Part shown: positions 21,189 through 30,309 of the stretch, one piece after another
Layout: each line of letters opens with the position of its first letter
How positions within the stretch are numbered: the stretch's first letter is position 1
DNA from: Gammaproteobacteria bacterium
GTDB taxonomy: Bacteria; Pseudomonadota; Gammaproteobacteria; Chromatiales; Chromatiaceae
Assembly (NCBI GenBank): GCA_024227135.1
Contig: JAAELC010000133.1
Location: forward strand, 1 to 52,486
Length of the DNA stretch: 52,486 bases
Reading direction: 5' to 3'
Made by a program: the position numbers and the translations under genes
Notes under the pieces: generated by a model
The model's input: only the letters and a program-made list of their open reading frames with translations
What the model was told of the DNA's origin: nothing
The model's database searches: none

Positions 21189-22325
21189 ATGAAGCAGCAC
21201 TCGATGACCAACGCCAAACCCATCTTGAGCAATACCCTTTTCTTCTCGATCACCTTCGGGATCACCGTCATCGGTGTGCCACTTTACGCCTGGGCATACG
21301 GATTTGACCAGTGGCAGATCCTGATCACGATTCTGTTGCTTGGGTATGCCGGCATGTCCATCACGATGGGTTATCACCGACTCTGGTCCCACCGGACTTT
21401 CGATGCACATCCGGCAGTGCGGTTCATCCTTGCGATCGGTGGCGCGCTGGCAGTACAGAACAGCATTCTTCACTGGTCTTCAGATCACCGGGAACACCAC
21501 AAGCACGTTGACGACAACATCAAGGATCCGTATTCGGCAAAACGGGGATTCTGGTACTCCCACATCGGCTGGATGCTGCGTGAATACCAGCCCGATCGCT
21601 ACTACGACTATGCCAACGTCAAAGACCTGCAGAAAGATCCGATCGTGATGTGGCAGCATCGGCACTACTGGCCTTTGGCCTGGGGAGTGAACATTGGACT
21701 CACCGGAGCACTCGGACTGCTACTTGGCGACCTGCCGGGAACACTGCTGCTTGCCGGAGTGGCCCGGCTGACGCTGAGTCAACACTTCACTTTCTTCATC
21801 AACTCCCTTGCCCATATCTGGGGCCGCCAGCCCTACTCCCATCAGAATACCTCCAAGGACAATCCCGTGATCGCACTGTTGACCTACGGCGAGGGCTACC
21901 ACAATTTCCACCACCGGTTTGCAAGTGACTATCGAAACGGGATCCGCTGGTGGCAGTTCGACCCCACCAAATGGACCATTAAACTGCTCTCCCTGGTCGG
22001 ACTGACCAAAAATCTGCGGCGATATGCCGACGAGCGCATCGAAAGAGCGAAAGCACTGCTGCAGATGAATGAAGCAAAGTCACGTTTTGAATCTTTCCCC
22101 AATGCCGACGAGTTCGTGGTATTACTCCAGAGCGAGTACGAACTGCTGCTGAGTAAAATGTCCGAGTTTTACGCTGCGAAAAAAGCCCTACTGGAAAGCA
22201 GACAACCAGCAGGCCGAAATATCGATCCGGGAGAGTTGTCGCGGCGCTATGCAGAAGTCAAAGCGGGCTGGCGACGCCAGCGGCGGCACTGGAAACAGCT
22301 GGTGGCACTACCGGCCCCGGCCTAG
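21189..22325 (+). CDS. Membrane fatty acid (acyl-CoA delta-9 type) desaturase
   Basis: This is an integral membrane di-iron desaturase that puts a cis double bond into saturated acyl chains. The three histidine boxes are present: HRLWSH (near residue 60), HREHH (near 100) and HNFHH (near 240). Hydrophobic segments lie around residues 15-60 and 170-205. The C-terminal 100 residues form a charged helical tail beyond the catalytic core. The ATG at 21189 has no clear ribosome site; an ATG five codons later is an alternative. Its TAG stop is made partly by the left end of an inserted inverted-repeat element (22325-22434). FabR-like control is likely from the operators upstream. Confidence 0.9.
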   Translation: MKQHSMTNAKPILSNTLFFSITFGITVIGVPLYAWAYGFDQWQILITILLLGYAGMSITMGYHRLWSHRTFDAHPAVRFILAIGGALAVQNSILHWSSDHREHHKHVDDNIKDPYSAKRGFWYSHIGWMLREYQPDRYYDYANVKDLQKDPIVMWQHRHYWPLAWGVNIGLTGALGLLLGDLPGTLLLAGVARLTLSQHFTFFINSLAHIWGRQPYSHQNTSKDNPVIALLTYGEGYHNFHHRFASDYRNGIRWWQFDPTKWTIKLLSLVGLTKNLRRYADERIERAKALLQMNEAKSRFESFPNADEFVVLLQSEYELLLSKMSEFYAAKKALLESRQPAGRNIDPGELSRRYAEVKAGWRRQRRHWKQLVALPAPA

Positions 22326-22434
22326 GAGCTTGTCCGAAAATAGCAAAATCCGTGTTTTCGGCAAAATTAATTCTTTATTAATCAATTAGTTAAAAATCGC
22401 GTTTTGACAAAAACTGAGTTCTCGGACAGCCTCC
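22325..22434. mobile_element. Miniature inverted-repeat element (about 110 bases)
   Basis: The ends GGAGCTTGTCCGAAAA and TTCTCGGACAGCCTCC are inverted repeats that match at 13 of 16 positions. They are flanked by TA on both sides (22323-22324 and 22435-22436), consistent with a TA target duplication. The interior is AT-rich and codes for nothing. The size, ends and TA flank suggest a non-autonomous element mobilised by an IS630/Tc1-type or similar transposase. I see no second copy in the window. Confidence 0.6.
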
Positions 22435-22490
22435 TAGGGACTGGACCCACCTCCTGACCCTTGCCAGAGAAAGCCGCGAGAGCGCCATGC

Positions 22491-24011
22491 TCATCCGTCT
22501 CGGGTTGACGAAATACCGGCTTTCCCGCCCTGGGAGTTGGAAAACACACTGTTGGAGCGAGGTTTGTTTCCCGCCCCCCCGGGAACGAACCTCCCTTTTA
22601 TCCCACTGGAAGCGTAGTCAGATCCCAGAGCCTCAGCCGACACCGGGGGACTGACACCCAGTACACCGGTCATGCAATCCCAAAACAGCATGAAAAGGCG
22701 CTTCAAAGCGATCTGATGCACCCGCCCGGTTTGTCTGTAGAGCCAGTCACTGAGGCACAGAAACCGCTCAAACGGGGAAGCTCCAAGTATCAATGGCAAA
22801 CTGGCAGGAAAGCGCTCTGAATTGGCAATCATGTCCCAGTGGCGGGCAAAACGAACCAGCCGCTGCATGGTAAAAAAGTCGATAGCACCGGTACTCAGCA
22901 CATTGTAGGGAGGATCCGGATTGTATCGCATGGCATGGTTTTGATCGTGACGGCCTAAGGTTGAACCCCGCAGCTTTTTCAGTACGCCCACCTGAATCTC
23001 CTGGGGATTCAACGCTACCAGGCGATCGAATCCCTCCGCAAAACTCTCGATGCCCTCCCCCGGCAGGCCGATGATCAGATCGGCATGGATATGAGCCTGG
23101 CTGGATTGACGCAACCAACGCAGATTATGTTCGGTCTCTTCCCCATTCTGTCTGCGATTGATGCGGGATTGCACTTCGCTGTCAAAAGACTGGATACCCA
23201 CCTCCAGTTGCAGAGACCCCGACGGAAACTGGGAAAGCACAGCCCGCAACCGCTCGGGCAACCGATCGGGAACAACCTCAAAATGCAGAAACAACTGCTC
23301 GTCCATGCGTGCCAGAAAGAACTCGAGAATAGCCACAGCGCTGTCGACCTGCAGATTGAACGTACGGTCCACGAACTTGAACCGTCGCGCCCCCCGGTCA
23401 TGGAGTACCCCGATCTCCCGAAGAAACTCATTCAGATTGAAGGACCAGGTCGTTTTATCCAGCGCCGAGAGACAGAATTCACATTTGAACGGGCATCCCC
23501 TGGAAGCCTCAACGTAGATCACCCGGCTGGCGATATCTTGCTCGGTATAGTGCCGGTACGGCAGGGCCAGTTGTTTCAGGTCGGGCATTGGAGCCGTTAA
23601 AAATTTTTCTGCCGGCAGATCTCCTTCGAGCAACTGACTGCACAGCTGCCCGAAAAAGAGATCTGCCTGACCAGCAACAACATAGTCGGCCATTGCCGTA
23701 ATCGGCAGATTTCCCTGATCATAGCTGACTTCGGGTCCTCCCAGCACGACCTGGATGTCGGGCCTGACGGTTTTAAGCAGCCCCACCAGCCGGGTGATGG
23801 GCTCGAGATTCCAGATATAGACACCGAAACCTATGATTTCCGGTGATTCCCCCAGCAACTGCTCGACGATATCCACGGGCCAGACCTCGAGCGTAAACTC
23901 GCGAATCAGGGTTTCCGCCTTCAGTTCACCCATATTCGCCAGCAGGTATCGCAACCCGAATGCGCTGTGGATATAGCGGGCATTGATCGTGCACAGAATT
24001 ATTCTCGACAT
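22491..24011 (-). CDS. B12-binding-domain radical SAM protein
   Basis: The N-terminal 130 or so residues form a cobalamin-binding-like Rossmann domain (IGFGVYIWN, VVLGGPEVSY), without the DxHxxG histidine. The radical SAM core has the iron-sulfur motif RGCPFKCEFC (CxxxCxxC) near residue 175. A C-terminal domain of the type annotated DUF4080 follows (LGASPFERFLCLSDWLY region). The last 50 residues are low-complexity, Ser/Gly rich. Such proteins methylate or rearrange unknown substrates. It stands alone on the minus strand between the inverted-repeat element and bcp; the substrate cannot be inferred from context. Confidence 0.85.
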   Translation of the reverse strand: MSRIILCTINARYIHSAFGLRYLLANMGELKAETLIREFTLEVWPVDIVEQLLGESPEIIGFGVYIWNLEPITRLVGLLKTVRPDIQVVLGGPEVSYDQGNLPITAMADYVVAGQADLFFGQLCSQLLEGDLPAEKFLTAPMPDLKQLALPYRHYTEQDIASRVIYVEASRGCPFKCEFCLSALDKTTWSFNLNEFLREIGVLHDRGARRFKFVDRTFNLQVDSAVAILEFFLARMDEQLFLHFEVVPDRLPERLRAVLSQFPSGSLQLEVGIQSFDSEVQSRINRRQNGEETEHNLRWLRQSSQAHIHADLIIGLPGEGIESFAEGFDRLVALNPQEIQVGVLKKLRGSTLGRHDQNHAMRYNPDPPYNVLSTGAIDFFTMQRLVRFARHWDMIANSERFPASLPLILGASPFERFLCLSDWLYRQTGRVHQIALKRLFMLFWDCMTGVLGVSPPVSAEALGSDYASSGIKGRFVPGGAGNKPRSNSVFSNSQGGKAGISSTRDG

Positions 24012-24162
24012 CGGCTCAAATACCCCGTCAACCCGTTTACTGCGGATTCCACTGCTGCAGACGCTACGTCATAATAGCCGGATGATACCCCACTCGGCGT
24101 CGAATCTTTAGCCGGTAAACCCGGGACTGGACGATCCTGACCCTGTCGACCGGCTATTTAAG

Positions 24163-24191
24163 TTGACGAAAACGCTACCGAGCAATAAATT
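24163..24191 (+). promoter_or_regulatory. Candidate sigma-70 promoter of bcp
   Basis: TTGACG and TAAATT are separated by exactly 17 bases, with a predicted start about 38 bases before the bcp ATG. AAGGAG precedes the ATG at a normal distance. The placement agrees well with a single-gene unit. Confidence 0.5.
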
Positions 24192-24235
24192 CGCCTGACA
24201 GAATTCAGAAAATCAAAATACCCAAAGGAGAACCC

Positions 24236-24700
24236 ATGCTGAACCCCGGATCGCAAGCCCCTGAGTTCGAGCTGCCAAATGCGGACCTTGAAGTCACGAA
24301 GTCGTCCGATTTCATGGGAAAGAAAAATCTGGTGATCTACTTCTACCCCAAAGACGACACCCCGGGATGCACGATTGAAGCCCTCGAGTTCACCGATCTG
24401 GTCGATGAGTTCAGCAAACTCGATACCGAAATCGTCGGTGTCAGCCGGGACAATTGCCTGAGCCATGGAGACTTCAGGGACAAACACGGCATTTCCTACC
24501 AGTTGCTGGCGGATACCGAGGGGGTAATGTGCGAGGCATACGGCGTATGGCGGGAAAAAGAGGCCCATGGTGAAAAGCGGATGGGGCTGCAACGATCCAC
24601 ATTCGTGATCGACAAGAAGGGGGTCGTCCGCCATGCCCTCTATGACGTAAAGCCCAAGGGACATGCACAACAGATTCTCGAACTGGTCAAGTCCCTCTGA
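24236..24700 (+). CDS. bcp: Thiol peroxidase of the BCP/PrxQ peroxiredoxin family
   Basis: This 154-residue cytosolic peroxiredoxin reduces hydrogen peroxide and organic hydroperoxides with thioredoxin or a similar donor. The peroxidatic Cys lies in DDTPGCTIEA (near residue 45). The resolving Cys found five residues later in the E. coli type is absent (Leu there), so it is either a 1-Cys enzyme or uses one of the later cysteines (DNC, VMCEAY). The start is set by AAGGAG seven bases before the ATG. Confidence 0.93.
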   Translation: MLNPGSQAPEFELPNADLEVTKSSDFMGKKNLVIYFYPKDDTPGCTIEALEFTDLVDEFSKLDTEIVGVSRDNCLSHGDFRDKHGISYQLLADTEGVMCEAYGVWREKEAHGEKRMGLQRSTFVIDKKGVVRHALYDVKPKGHAQQILELVKSL

Positions 24701-24712
24701 TACCGCCAGGCC

Positions 24713-24743
24713 GGGGCTGGATCGGACGGCTTAGATCCCAGCC
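24713..24743 (+). terminator. Possible hairpin after bcp
   Basis: GGCTGGATC and GATCCCAGCC can pair with one bulge, starting about 13 bases after the bcp stop. There is no T-run behind it, so it may act as an RNA-stability stem or a weak terminator. Confidence 0.3.
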
Positions 24744-24892
24744 AGCAGTCACCGGCCCGTTTACCCTTTCCAACGACCTGAACAGCCCAAGGATCCGATC
24801 GACTGGAGAGTCCCCATTCGCCTCAGCGGCCTCTCATCCTTGACACAGCTGCAACGCTGTACCAGAGTCACAGTCTGCTTCAACCCATTTGA

Positions 24893-27277
24893 TTGGAACC
24901 CGGCCTTCGGGCCTTGAAACCTGTGAAACTGCGCACCCAGATCCTGCTGTTTTTTTTGATCTTCGCCCTCACACCCCTGATTACCGCGGTGGTGCTGAAT
25001 CTCCCGCTGGTGCTCGAACGGATGGAGCTGTTCTACCACAAAGCCCACCTGCTGAATCTGCGTGCCGACTTCAAAGACCTGGACCAACACCTCGCCTCCC
25101 GGGACGAAATGGTGCGCCTGCTGGCAAAACTGCCGGAGCCGGGCAACCTGCTGGGAGAAGACGAACTGCATCAGCAGGACAAAGTGGATATAGCCCGGGC
25201 CCGTTACACCCAGTGGATCAACCAGATACTCCAGGACCAGCTGGATATCATAGAGATTATTTTCTTCGACCAAAACGGGCAGCAGCGTTTCTGGCTGGAT
25301 CGCGACAAGACATCCCAGGAGTGGCGCCCCACCATCGAGCACCCTACCCGGCCAAACCTGGACTTCCTCAAAACTGCGCTGCTGGGTGAGACCGGCAGCG
25401 TCCTGGTAAGCCCGATCAGCTTCGACCCTGAAGCCGGCTCAGAAGACCCCAGGCGCTTCATGACCCTGCGCCTGATCAGTGTCATTTCGGACCGTACAGG
25501 CAATGCACCCCTCGGTGCCATTATGATGATTATCGATGTCGGTGGTATCGCCCGGCATTACAACAACACCCTGTGGGTTCACAATGACGGCTCATTCATG
25601 GACCAGGCCGGGCCGATAGCACCCCGGGGAGACGCATTTTCAAAATTTCCCGGCTTGCAGGCCATATTCACAACCGGCAAGCTGGATCTCTGGGAGCACA
25701 AAGGTCAACGTATCATCTGGATCCCCTTGTTTCGCACTGAACAATCCGGCCCCCTTTGGGTCGGACGCAGGGTCGACCCGTCGCCCATAGCTCAGTTTCG
25801 TAACGCCCTGACGCTGCGCGTACTCAGCATCGTGTTCGCACTGGCAACCGCGATCTGGTTCGCATCCCATTGGTTTGCCAAACGTGCTGACAGACTCAGC
25901 CACAAGCTTATCGACGGGGTGGAACAGGTATTGAAGGGTGAAGAGGGGGTGACGTTTAACTGGCGTGGCCCGCAGGAAGTGAGAAAACTGGGGGAGAACC
26001 TCTCCCAGTTGGCCGAAGAACACGGCAGAACCACTCACAATCTTCGTGCCCACGCGAGAAAACTGGAGGAATCCAACCGCTACAAATCCCAGTTTCTGGC
26101 CAATGTGAGCCACGAACTTCGCACCCCTCTGAACTCCATACTCCTGCTCTCCAAACTACTGGCAGAAAAAGACGGCGGCCTGACTCAGGACCAGGCAAAA
26201 AAGGCCCGGGTCATCCATGAAGCAGGCTCGGATCTGCAGGCATTGATCGACAATATCCTCGACCTCTCCCGCATAGAAGCCCAAAGCATCAATCTCAATC
26301 TGGAACCGATCGACCTTCCCGCCATGTTAAAGGGACTGATCGAACTCGTGCACCCTCAATTCGATGTCAAGGGTCTCGAGCTGCAACTGGTTATCGAGGA
26401 TGACGCCCCCCGACAGATTAAGAATGATCCGGACAAACTGCGACAGATTATCAAGAACTTCCTCTCCAACTCGGTCAAATTCACCCACACCGGCGCTGTC
26501 ATTCTCAAGCTGGCTGCCGTGGCAGAAGACGATACCCATAGCTGTGGCCTGTGCATCAGCGTCAGCGACAGCGGCATTGGAATCCCCCCGTCCAAGCAGA
26601 AACACATCTTCAATGCCTTCCAGCAGGCCGACGGATCCACTAACCGCCGTTACGGTGGAACGGGGCTGGGGTTGACCATCAGCCAGGAGCTCGCGCTGTT
26701 ACTTGGGGGCCGGATCGAATTAACCAGCATTGAAGGCCAGGGGTCCACCTTCTCCCTGCTGTTGCCCATCGATTTCGACCACGCATGTGCGGCATCGAAC
26801 CACCCATGCGAAATCAATACCCGGGATAACCAGGACACCGAAGAGGAGCCCTCCGTACCCCCTTCCCCCGAAATTGACCAGGAAAGAGATACCCTGTTCT
26901 CCGGCCACCGGGTCCTCCTGGTGGATGACGACGTCCATACCCTGCTTTCCCTCACGCCGCTGCTCGAATCATGGAGTCTCGAACTGACCGCGGCGGGGGA
27001 CGGAACCGAAGCCCTCGAAGTACTGGAAGACGATGATGAATTTTCCATTGTATTGATGGACATCATGATGCCCGGCATGGATGGCTATGATACGATCAGA
27101 ACGATACGTACCCATGAACGATTCAAAGGCCTTCCCATTATCGCCCTGACAGCCAGGACGGAGAATTTCGATCGGGAAACCTGCTTGGAAGCTGGTGCCA
27201 ACGATTTCGTCATAAAACCAGTCGACCCCAAGAAACTGAAGGAGGTCATTGTCCGGCATCTGCCCAAACCGTCATGA
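24893..27277 (+). CDS. Hybrid sensor histidine kinase with C-terminal receiver
   Basis: This membrane sensor kinase has a transmembrane helix near residues 15-35, an extracytoplasmic sensing region (about 36-300, Cache-like by position), and a second helix (about 303-322). A short linker leads to the kinase core: H-box SHELRTPLNS (near 408), N-box NFLSNSVKF, DSGIGIP and GGTGLGL. A receiver domain ends the protein (about 675-790; VDDD, MDIMMPGMDG, KPVD). The start codon is TTG without a visible ribosome site; the frame opens just upstream, and a GTG at about residue 11 is an alternative. It overlaps the next gene by four bases (ATGA), so the two work together. Confidence 0.9.
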   Translation: MEPGLRALKPVKLRTQILLFFLIFALTPLITAVVLNLPLVLERMELFYHKAHLLNLRADFKDLDQHLASRDEMVRLLAKLPEPGNLLGEDELHQQDKVDIARARYTQWINQILQDQLDIIEIIFFDQNGQQRFWLDRDKTSQEWRPTIEHPTRPNLDFLKTALLGETGSVLVSPISFDPEAGSEDPRRFMTLRLISVISDRTGNAPLGAIMMIIDVGGIARHYNNTLWVHNDGSFMDQAGPIAPRGDAFSKFPGLQAIFTTGKLDLWEHKGQRIIWIPLFRTEQSGPLWVGRRVDPSPIAQFRNALTLRVLSIVFALATAIWFASHWFAKRADRLSHKLIDGVEQVLKGEEGVTFNWRGPQEVRKLGENLSQLAEEHGRTTHNLRAHARKLEESNRYKSQFLANVSHELRTPLNSILLLSKLLAEKDGGLTQDQAKKARVIHEAGSDLQALIDNILDLSRIEAQSINLNLEPIDLPAMLKGLIELVHPQFDVKGLELQLVIEDDAPRQIKNDPDKLRQIIKNFLSNSVKFTHTGAVILKLAAVAEDDTHSCGLCISVSDSGIGIPPSKQKHIFNAFQQADGSTNRRYGGTGLGLTISQELALLLGGRIELTSIEGQGSTFSLLLPIDFDHACAASNHPCEINTRDNQDTEEEPSVPPSPEIDQERDTLFSGHRVLLVDDDVHTLLSLTPLLESWSLELTAAGDGTEALEVLEDDDEFSIVLMDIMMPGMDGYDTIRTIRTHERFKGLPIIALTARTENFDRETCLEAGANDFVIKPVDPKKLKEVIVRHLPKPS

Positions 27278-28149
27278 AACAGTACTCCGGTTTCAAACTT
27301 CTGATCGTTGATGATCACGAACACAATCTGTTCACTCTCCGCACACTGGTACAGCAGCACATGGATGTGGGGATCCTGGAGGCAACCTCTGGTCAGCAGG
27401 CCCTGGATACCGCGCTTCGGCAACCGGATATCGACCTCATCATTCTGGATATTCAAATGCCTGAAATGGACGGTTTTCAAACCGCCTCCATGCTCAAGAT
27501 CCGCAAGCGAACCCGGAGCATCCCCATTATTTTCCTCACCGCTGCATTCAAGACCGAAGAGTTCCAGCAGAAGGGTTATGAGGTAGGGGCTGCCGACTAT
27601 CTCCTGAAGCCGATCGATGATAATCAGCTGATTAATAAAATCAGCACTTATTTCCGGCTGATCGAAAAAGAACGGGAACTGAACCGGGAACTGGAAAGAA
27701 AAGTGGCAGAACGTACGTTGGAACTGGCCCAGGCAAATACCCACCTGGAAAACATTATCAAGTACATGGGGGAGGCCCTCCTGGTTCTGGACCCGGAGGG
27801 GAAGATCACCCAGGCCAATCCCGCCGCCTGCCAGATGCTGGGATACACTGAAGATTCCCTGAGAAATCTCTCCATTGGGGACGTGTTCGAAGAGGATGAA
27901 GACGAACAGGCCGGAGCATTCATGGGCATCTGGCTCGAAGCCCTGATACGTGTCGGAGCCATCAGCAAGATCGATGCACGCTTCATCGCCCGGGATGGAC
28001 GAAGAGTCCCGATTCTCTTCTCTCGCACGGCCGTGAGTGATCCGGAAGGGACCATCACCGATATCATCTGTATCGCCAAGAACATGACGGGGTATACCCG
28101 GGATATCGAGGTTGAAGGAAGTGGGGTTGTGGTGACCAGCACCCCCTGA
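27274..28149 (+). CDS. Response regulator with receiver, coiled coil and PAS domain
   Basis: The protein has a receiver domain (about residues 7-125; VDDHEHN, LDIQMPEMDG with the phosphoacceptor Asp, and LLKPID), then a coiled-coil linker (about 128-165), then one PAS domain (about 160-280) with no kinase, GGDEF or DNA-binding output. It is probably a phosphorelay partner of the hybrid kinase, to which it is translationally coupled. Output must pass through a protein-protein contact or another gene. The last 20 residues look unstructured. Confidence 0.88.
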   Translation: MKQYSGFKLLIVDDHEHNLFTLRTLVQQHMDVGILEATSGQQALDTALRQPDIDLIILDIQMPEMDGFQTASMLKIRKRTRSIPIIFLTAAFKTEEFQQKGYEVGAADYLLKPIDDNQLINKISTYFRLIEKERELNRELERKVAERTLELAQANTHLENIIKYMGEALLVLDPEGKITQANPAACQMLGYTEDSLRNLSIGDVFEEDEDEQAGAFMGIWLEALIRVGAISKIDARFIARDGRRVPILFSRTAVSDPEGTITDIICIAKNMTGYTRDIEVEGSGVVVTSTP

Positions 28150-28184
28150 TCTGACAGCACCCTAAAACCACAGGATAGTAGACA

Positions 28185-28523
28185 ATGACTGACCCCACCG
28201 ATCCGACGCCCATGTCTAAAGAAGACACCACCCTGACGGCCAACGCACTGAAAGCCATGGCTCACCCCCTGCGCTGGAAAATTCTTTGCTCCCTGGGTGA
28301 CTCCGAACTCTCGGTGGGGGAAATCGTCGAAAAGACCGGTACGTCACAGAGCAACATATCCCAGCACCTGGAGCAGCTGCGCAACAAGAACATCGTGGTT
28401 TCCCGCAAGGAGGCCAATCGTATCTATTATCGGATCAGAAATGGTCAGCTGCTGACCTTGATAGGCACCATGCGCACGGTCCTTTGCCCAGCCAACCTGG
28501 ATGACCGTTACCCGGGACAGTAA
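28185..28523 (+). CDS. ArsR-family winged-helix regulator
   Basis: This 112-residue DNA-binding protein has the ArsR fold. A helix-turn-helix of the form VGEIVEKTGTSQSNISQHLEQL lies near residues 45-66, followed by the wing (VVSRKEANRIYYRI). Only scattered cysteines are present (one early, one near the C-terminus), with no CxC metal-sensing motif, so it is probably not a metal sensor. It starts 35 bases after the response regulator gene and has AGGA upstream. It may be the transcriptional arm of the preceding kinase system or unrelated. Target unknown. Confidence 0.88.
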   Translation: MTDPTDPTPMSKEDTTLTANALKAMAHPLRWKILCSLGDSELSVGEIVEKTGTSQSNISQHLEQLRNKNIVVSRKEANRIYYRIRNGQLLTLIGTMRTVLCPANLDDRYPGQ

Positions 28524-28532
28524 TACTCAGGC

Positions 28533-29669
28533 ATGACACAATTCGGTTCGCCAGAGACGACCCCTGAACGGATGACGCTGCAACAACTCTACAATCAGCA
28601 GATCCAGGCTCGGGGTATGGAGTACGATCAAGCCCAGTTCGGGGTCGTCGAGCAACTCCAGGTTTTATCGGAGCAGCTGCTGGAACCACGTGCCGGGTCC
28701 GGCAACAGCTTTCTGGACGGTCTGCTTCGGCGCCGCCAGCCAGCTCCACCACCCATCGAAGGCATATACGCCTGGGGCGGTGTGGGACGGGGAAAAACCT
28801 GGTTGCTGGACCTTTTCTACAACCACCTGCCCTTCGAAGACAAACTCCGGGTCCACTTCCACCGTTTTATGCGGAATGTGCATGAAGAGCTGGCTGAACT
28901 GAAAGGCTGCGCCGATCCACTGGCGCAGGTAGCCACGCGCCTGGCCGCGAAAACACGAATACTCTGCCTCGACGAGTTTTTTGTTTCCGATATCGGGGAT
29001 GCCATGATCCTGGCTCAGCTGCTGCACGCCCTCTTCGAACAGAAAGTGCCCCTGGTAACCACATCCAACACCGAGCCTGATAATCTGTATCGAAACGGTC
29101 TCCAGAGAGCGCGCTTTCTGCCTGCAATCGCTCTCTTGAATCAGCATACCCGGGTAATGGAACTGAATGGCCCGACCGATTACCGGCTGCGGTTTCTCGA
29201 ACACGCCAGAATCTACCATACCCCCCTGGGCGATCAGGTGTATGAGGCGTTAGACCAGGAGTTCGAAAGTCTGGCCCCGGAAAAAGGCAGAACCGGCGGC
29301 TCTATTACCGTGTACAACCGGCCAATTCCAGTCCAACGGGTGGCCGACGATGTCGTATGGTTCGACTTCATGGACATCTGCGGCCCCCCCAGAAGCCAGG
29401 CCGACTACCTGGACCTGGCGCGGGGTTTCCACACGGTACTGATTTCCGATATTCCGGCCCTGACATCAGAACTGGATGATGCCACCAGGCGTTTTCTGTA
29501 TCTCCTGGACGAATTCTACGATCGAAAAGTTAAACTCATCATCAGCGCAGCCCACCCCCCGGAATCGCTCTACCAGGGACAACGACTCGCTTTTGAGTTT
29601 CAGCGGGCGGAAAGCCGCCTGCTGGAAATGCAGTCTGCGGAATACCTGGCCATGGAACATAAGGCCTGA
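28533..29669 (+). CDS. zapE: ZapE-family cell division ATPase (AFG1-like)
   Basis: This AFG1-type P-loop ATPase interacts with FtsZ and affects Z-ring stability in E. coli. The Walker A is GGVGRGKTWLLDLFY near residue 84, and the Walker B-like LCLDEF follows near residue 148. The sensor segment SNTEPDNLY and a C-terminal region ending in LYQGQRLAFEFQRAESRLLEMQS are typical. At 378 residues it is the normal length. It begins ten bases after the ArsR gene on the same strand. Confidence 0.93.
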   Translation: MTQFGSPETTPERMTLQQLYNQQIQARGMEYDQAQFGVVEQLQVLSEQLLEPRAGSGNSFLDGLLRRRQPAPPPIEGIYAWGGVGRGKTWLLDLFYNHLPFEDKLRVHFHRFMRNVHEELAELKGCADPLAQVATRLAAKTRILCLDEFFVSDIGDAMILAQLLHALFEQKVPLVTTSNTEPDNLYRNGLQRARFLPAIALLNQHTRVMELNGPTDYRLRFLEHARIYHTPLGDQVYEALDQEFESLAPEKGRTGGSITVYNRPIPVQRVADDVVWFDFMDICGPPRSQADYLDLARGFHTVLISDIPALTSELDDATRRFLYLLDEFYDRKVKLIISAAHPPESLYQGQRLAFEFQRAESRLLEMQSAEYLAMEHKA

Positions 29670-29810
29670 CCCGATCAAAGGGCAGCCCCTGGACAAAGGT
29701 CGGGTACGACTCGGCCATGGCAATTCAAAAGTTTCAGCCTACATTAAATGAGCATCACGAAGTCTGCAGGATCCGAAATTATTTTTTTGAATCAGGGGGA
29801 ATTGTCAGGG

Positions 29811-30309
29811 ATGTGGTCATTCAGCATCAGACGTATTTGCGCTTGTTTCAGCCTGGCCCTGTTGATGGCGGGCTGCGCCACCGGGCCCAGGGTGATGATG
29901 CCGACACCCAATGTGTACCTGGAGCCAGAGCAGGATGTGTATGCGGACCTGGCCGTTCCGCTCAAGAGCACGGAGGTTCCGCTGTTCTATATTACCGACA
30001 GGGTCCCCGAGCAGGATGATGAAGGTAGGCTGCGCTACGGCTACTGGCGCTCGAACTCGATGGCATTCGGCCTTGAGACAGCAGCCTGAGCGATTCGCGA
30101 TTGTTAACTTTTCAGGCGCCTCAGATTCCACGCGCTCCCAGGGCGACCGGTATGGTCACAGTTACTTTCGTGATTCCCCGACTGTCAGTTCCGATATGGT
30201 GCTTATGCTGCGTGACGATCTCAATCCCGGCAGTCCGGGACGACCCCTCGTACATGGGGGGCTTCGTTTTTGGAAGATCCCACCGGGTTATCCCGATACG
30301 GGCAACTAG
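29811..30309 (+). pseudogene. Remnant of a DUF900-type alpha/beta hydrolase lipoprotein
   Basis: The start has a lipoprotein signal (RRICACFSLALLMAGC, with lipobox LMAGC), then a segment typical of DUF900 hydrolases (ADLAVPLKSTEVPLFYITDR), and stops at 30089. In the next reading frame the sequence resumes with a stretch like the family's C-terminus (GHSYF, SSDMVLMLRDDLNPG, FWKIPPGYP) and stops at 30309. The 200-300 residues between, with the catalytic Ser, are gone. I read this as an internal deletion plus frameshift. The family identity is from memory of conserved ends; no search was possible. An in-frame ATG at 29748 is an alternative start. The segment 30310-30598 that follows holds no gene I can support. 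Confidence 0.6.
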
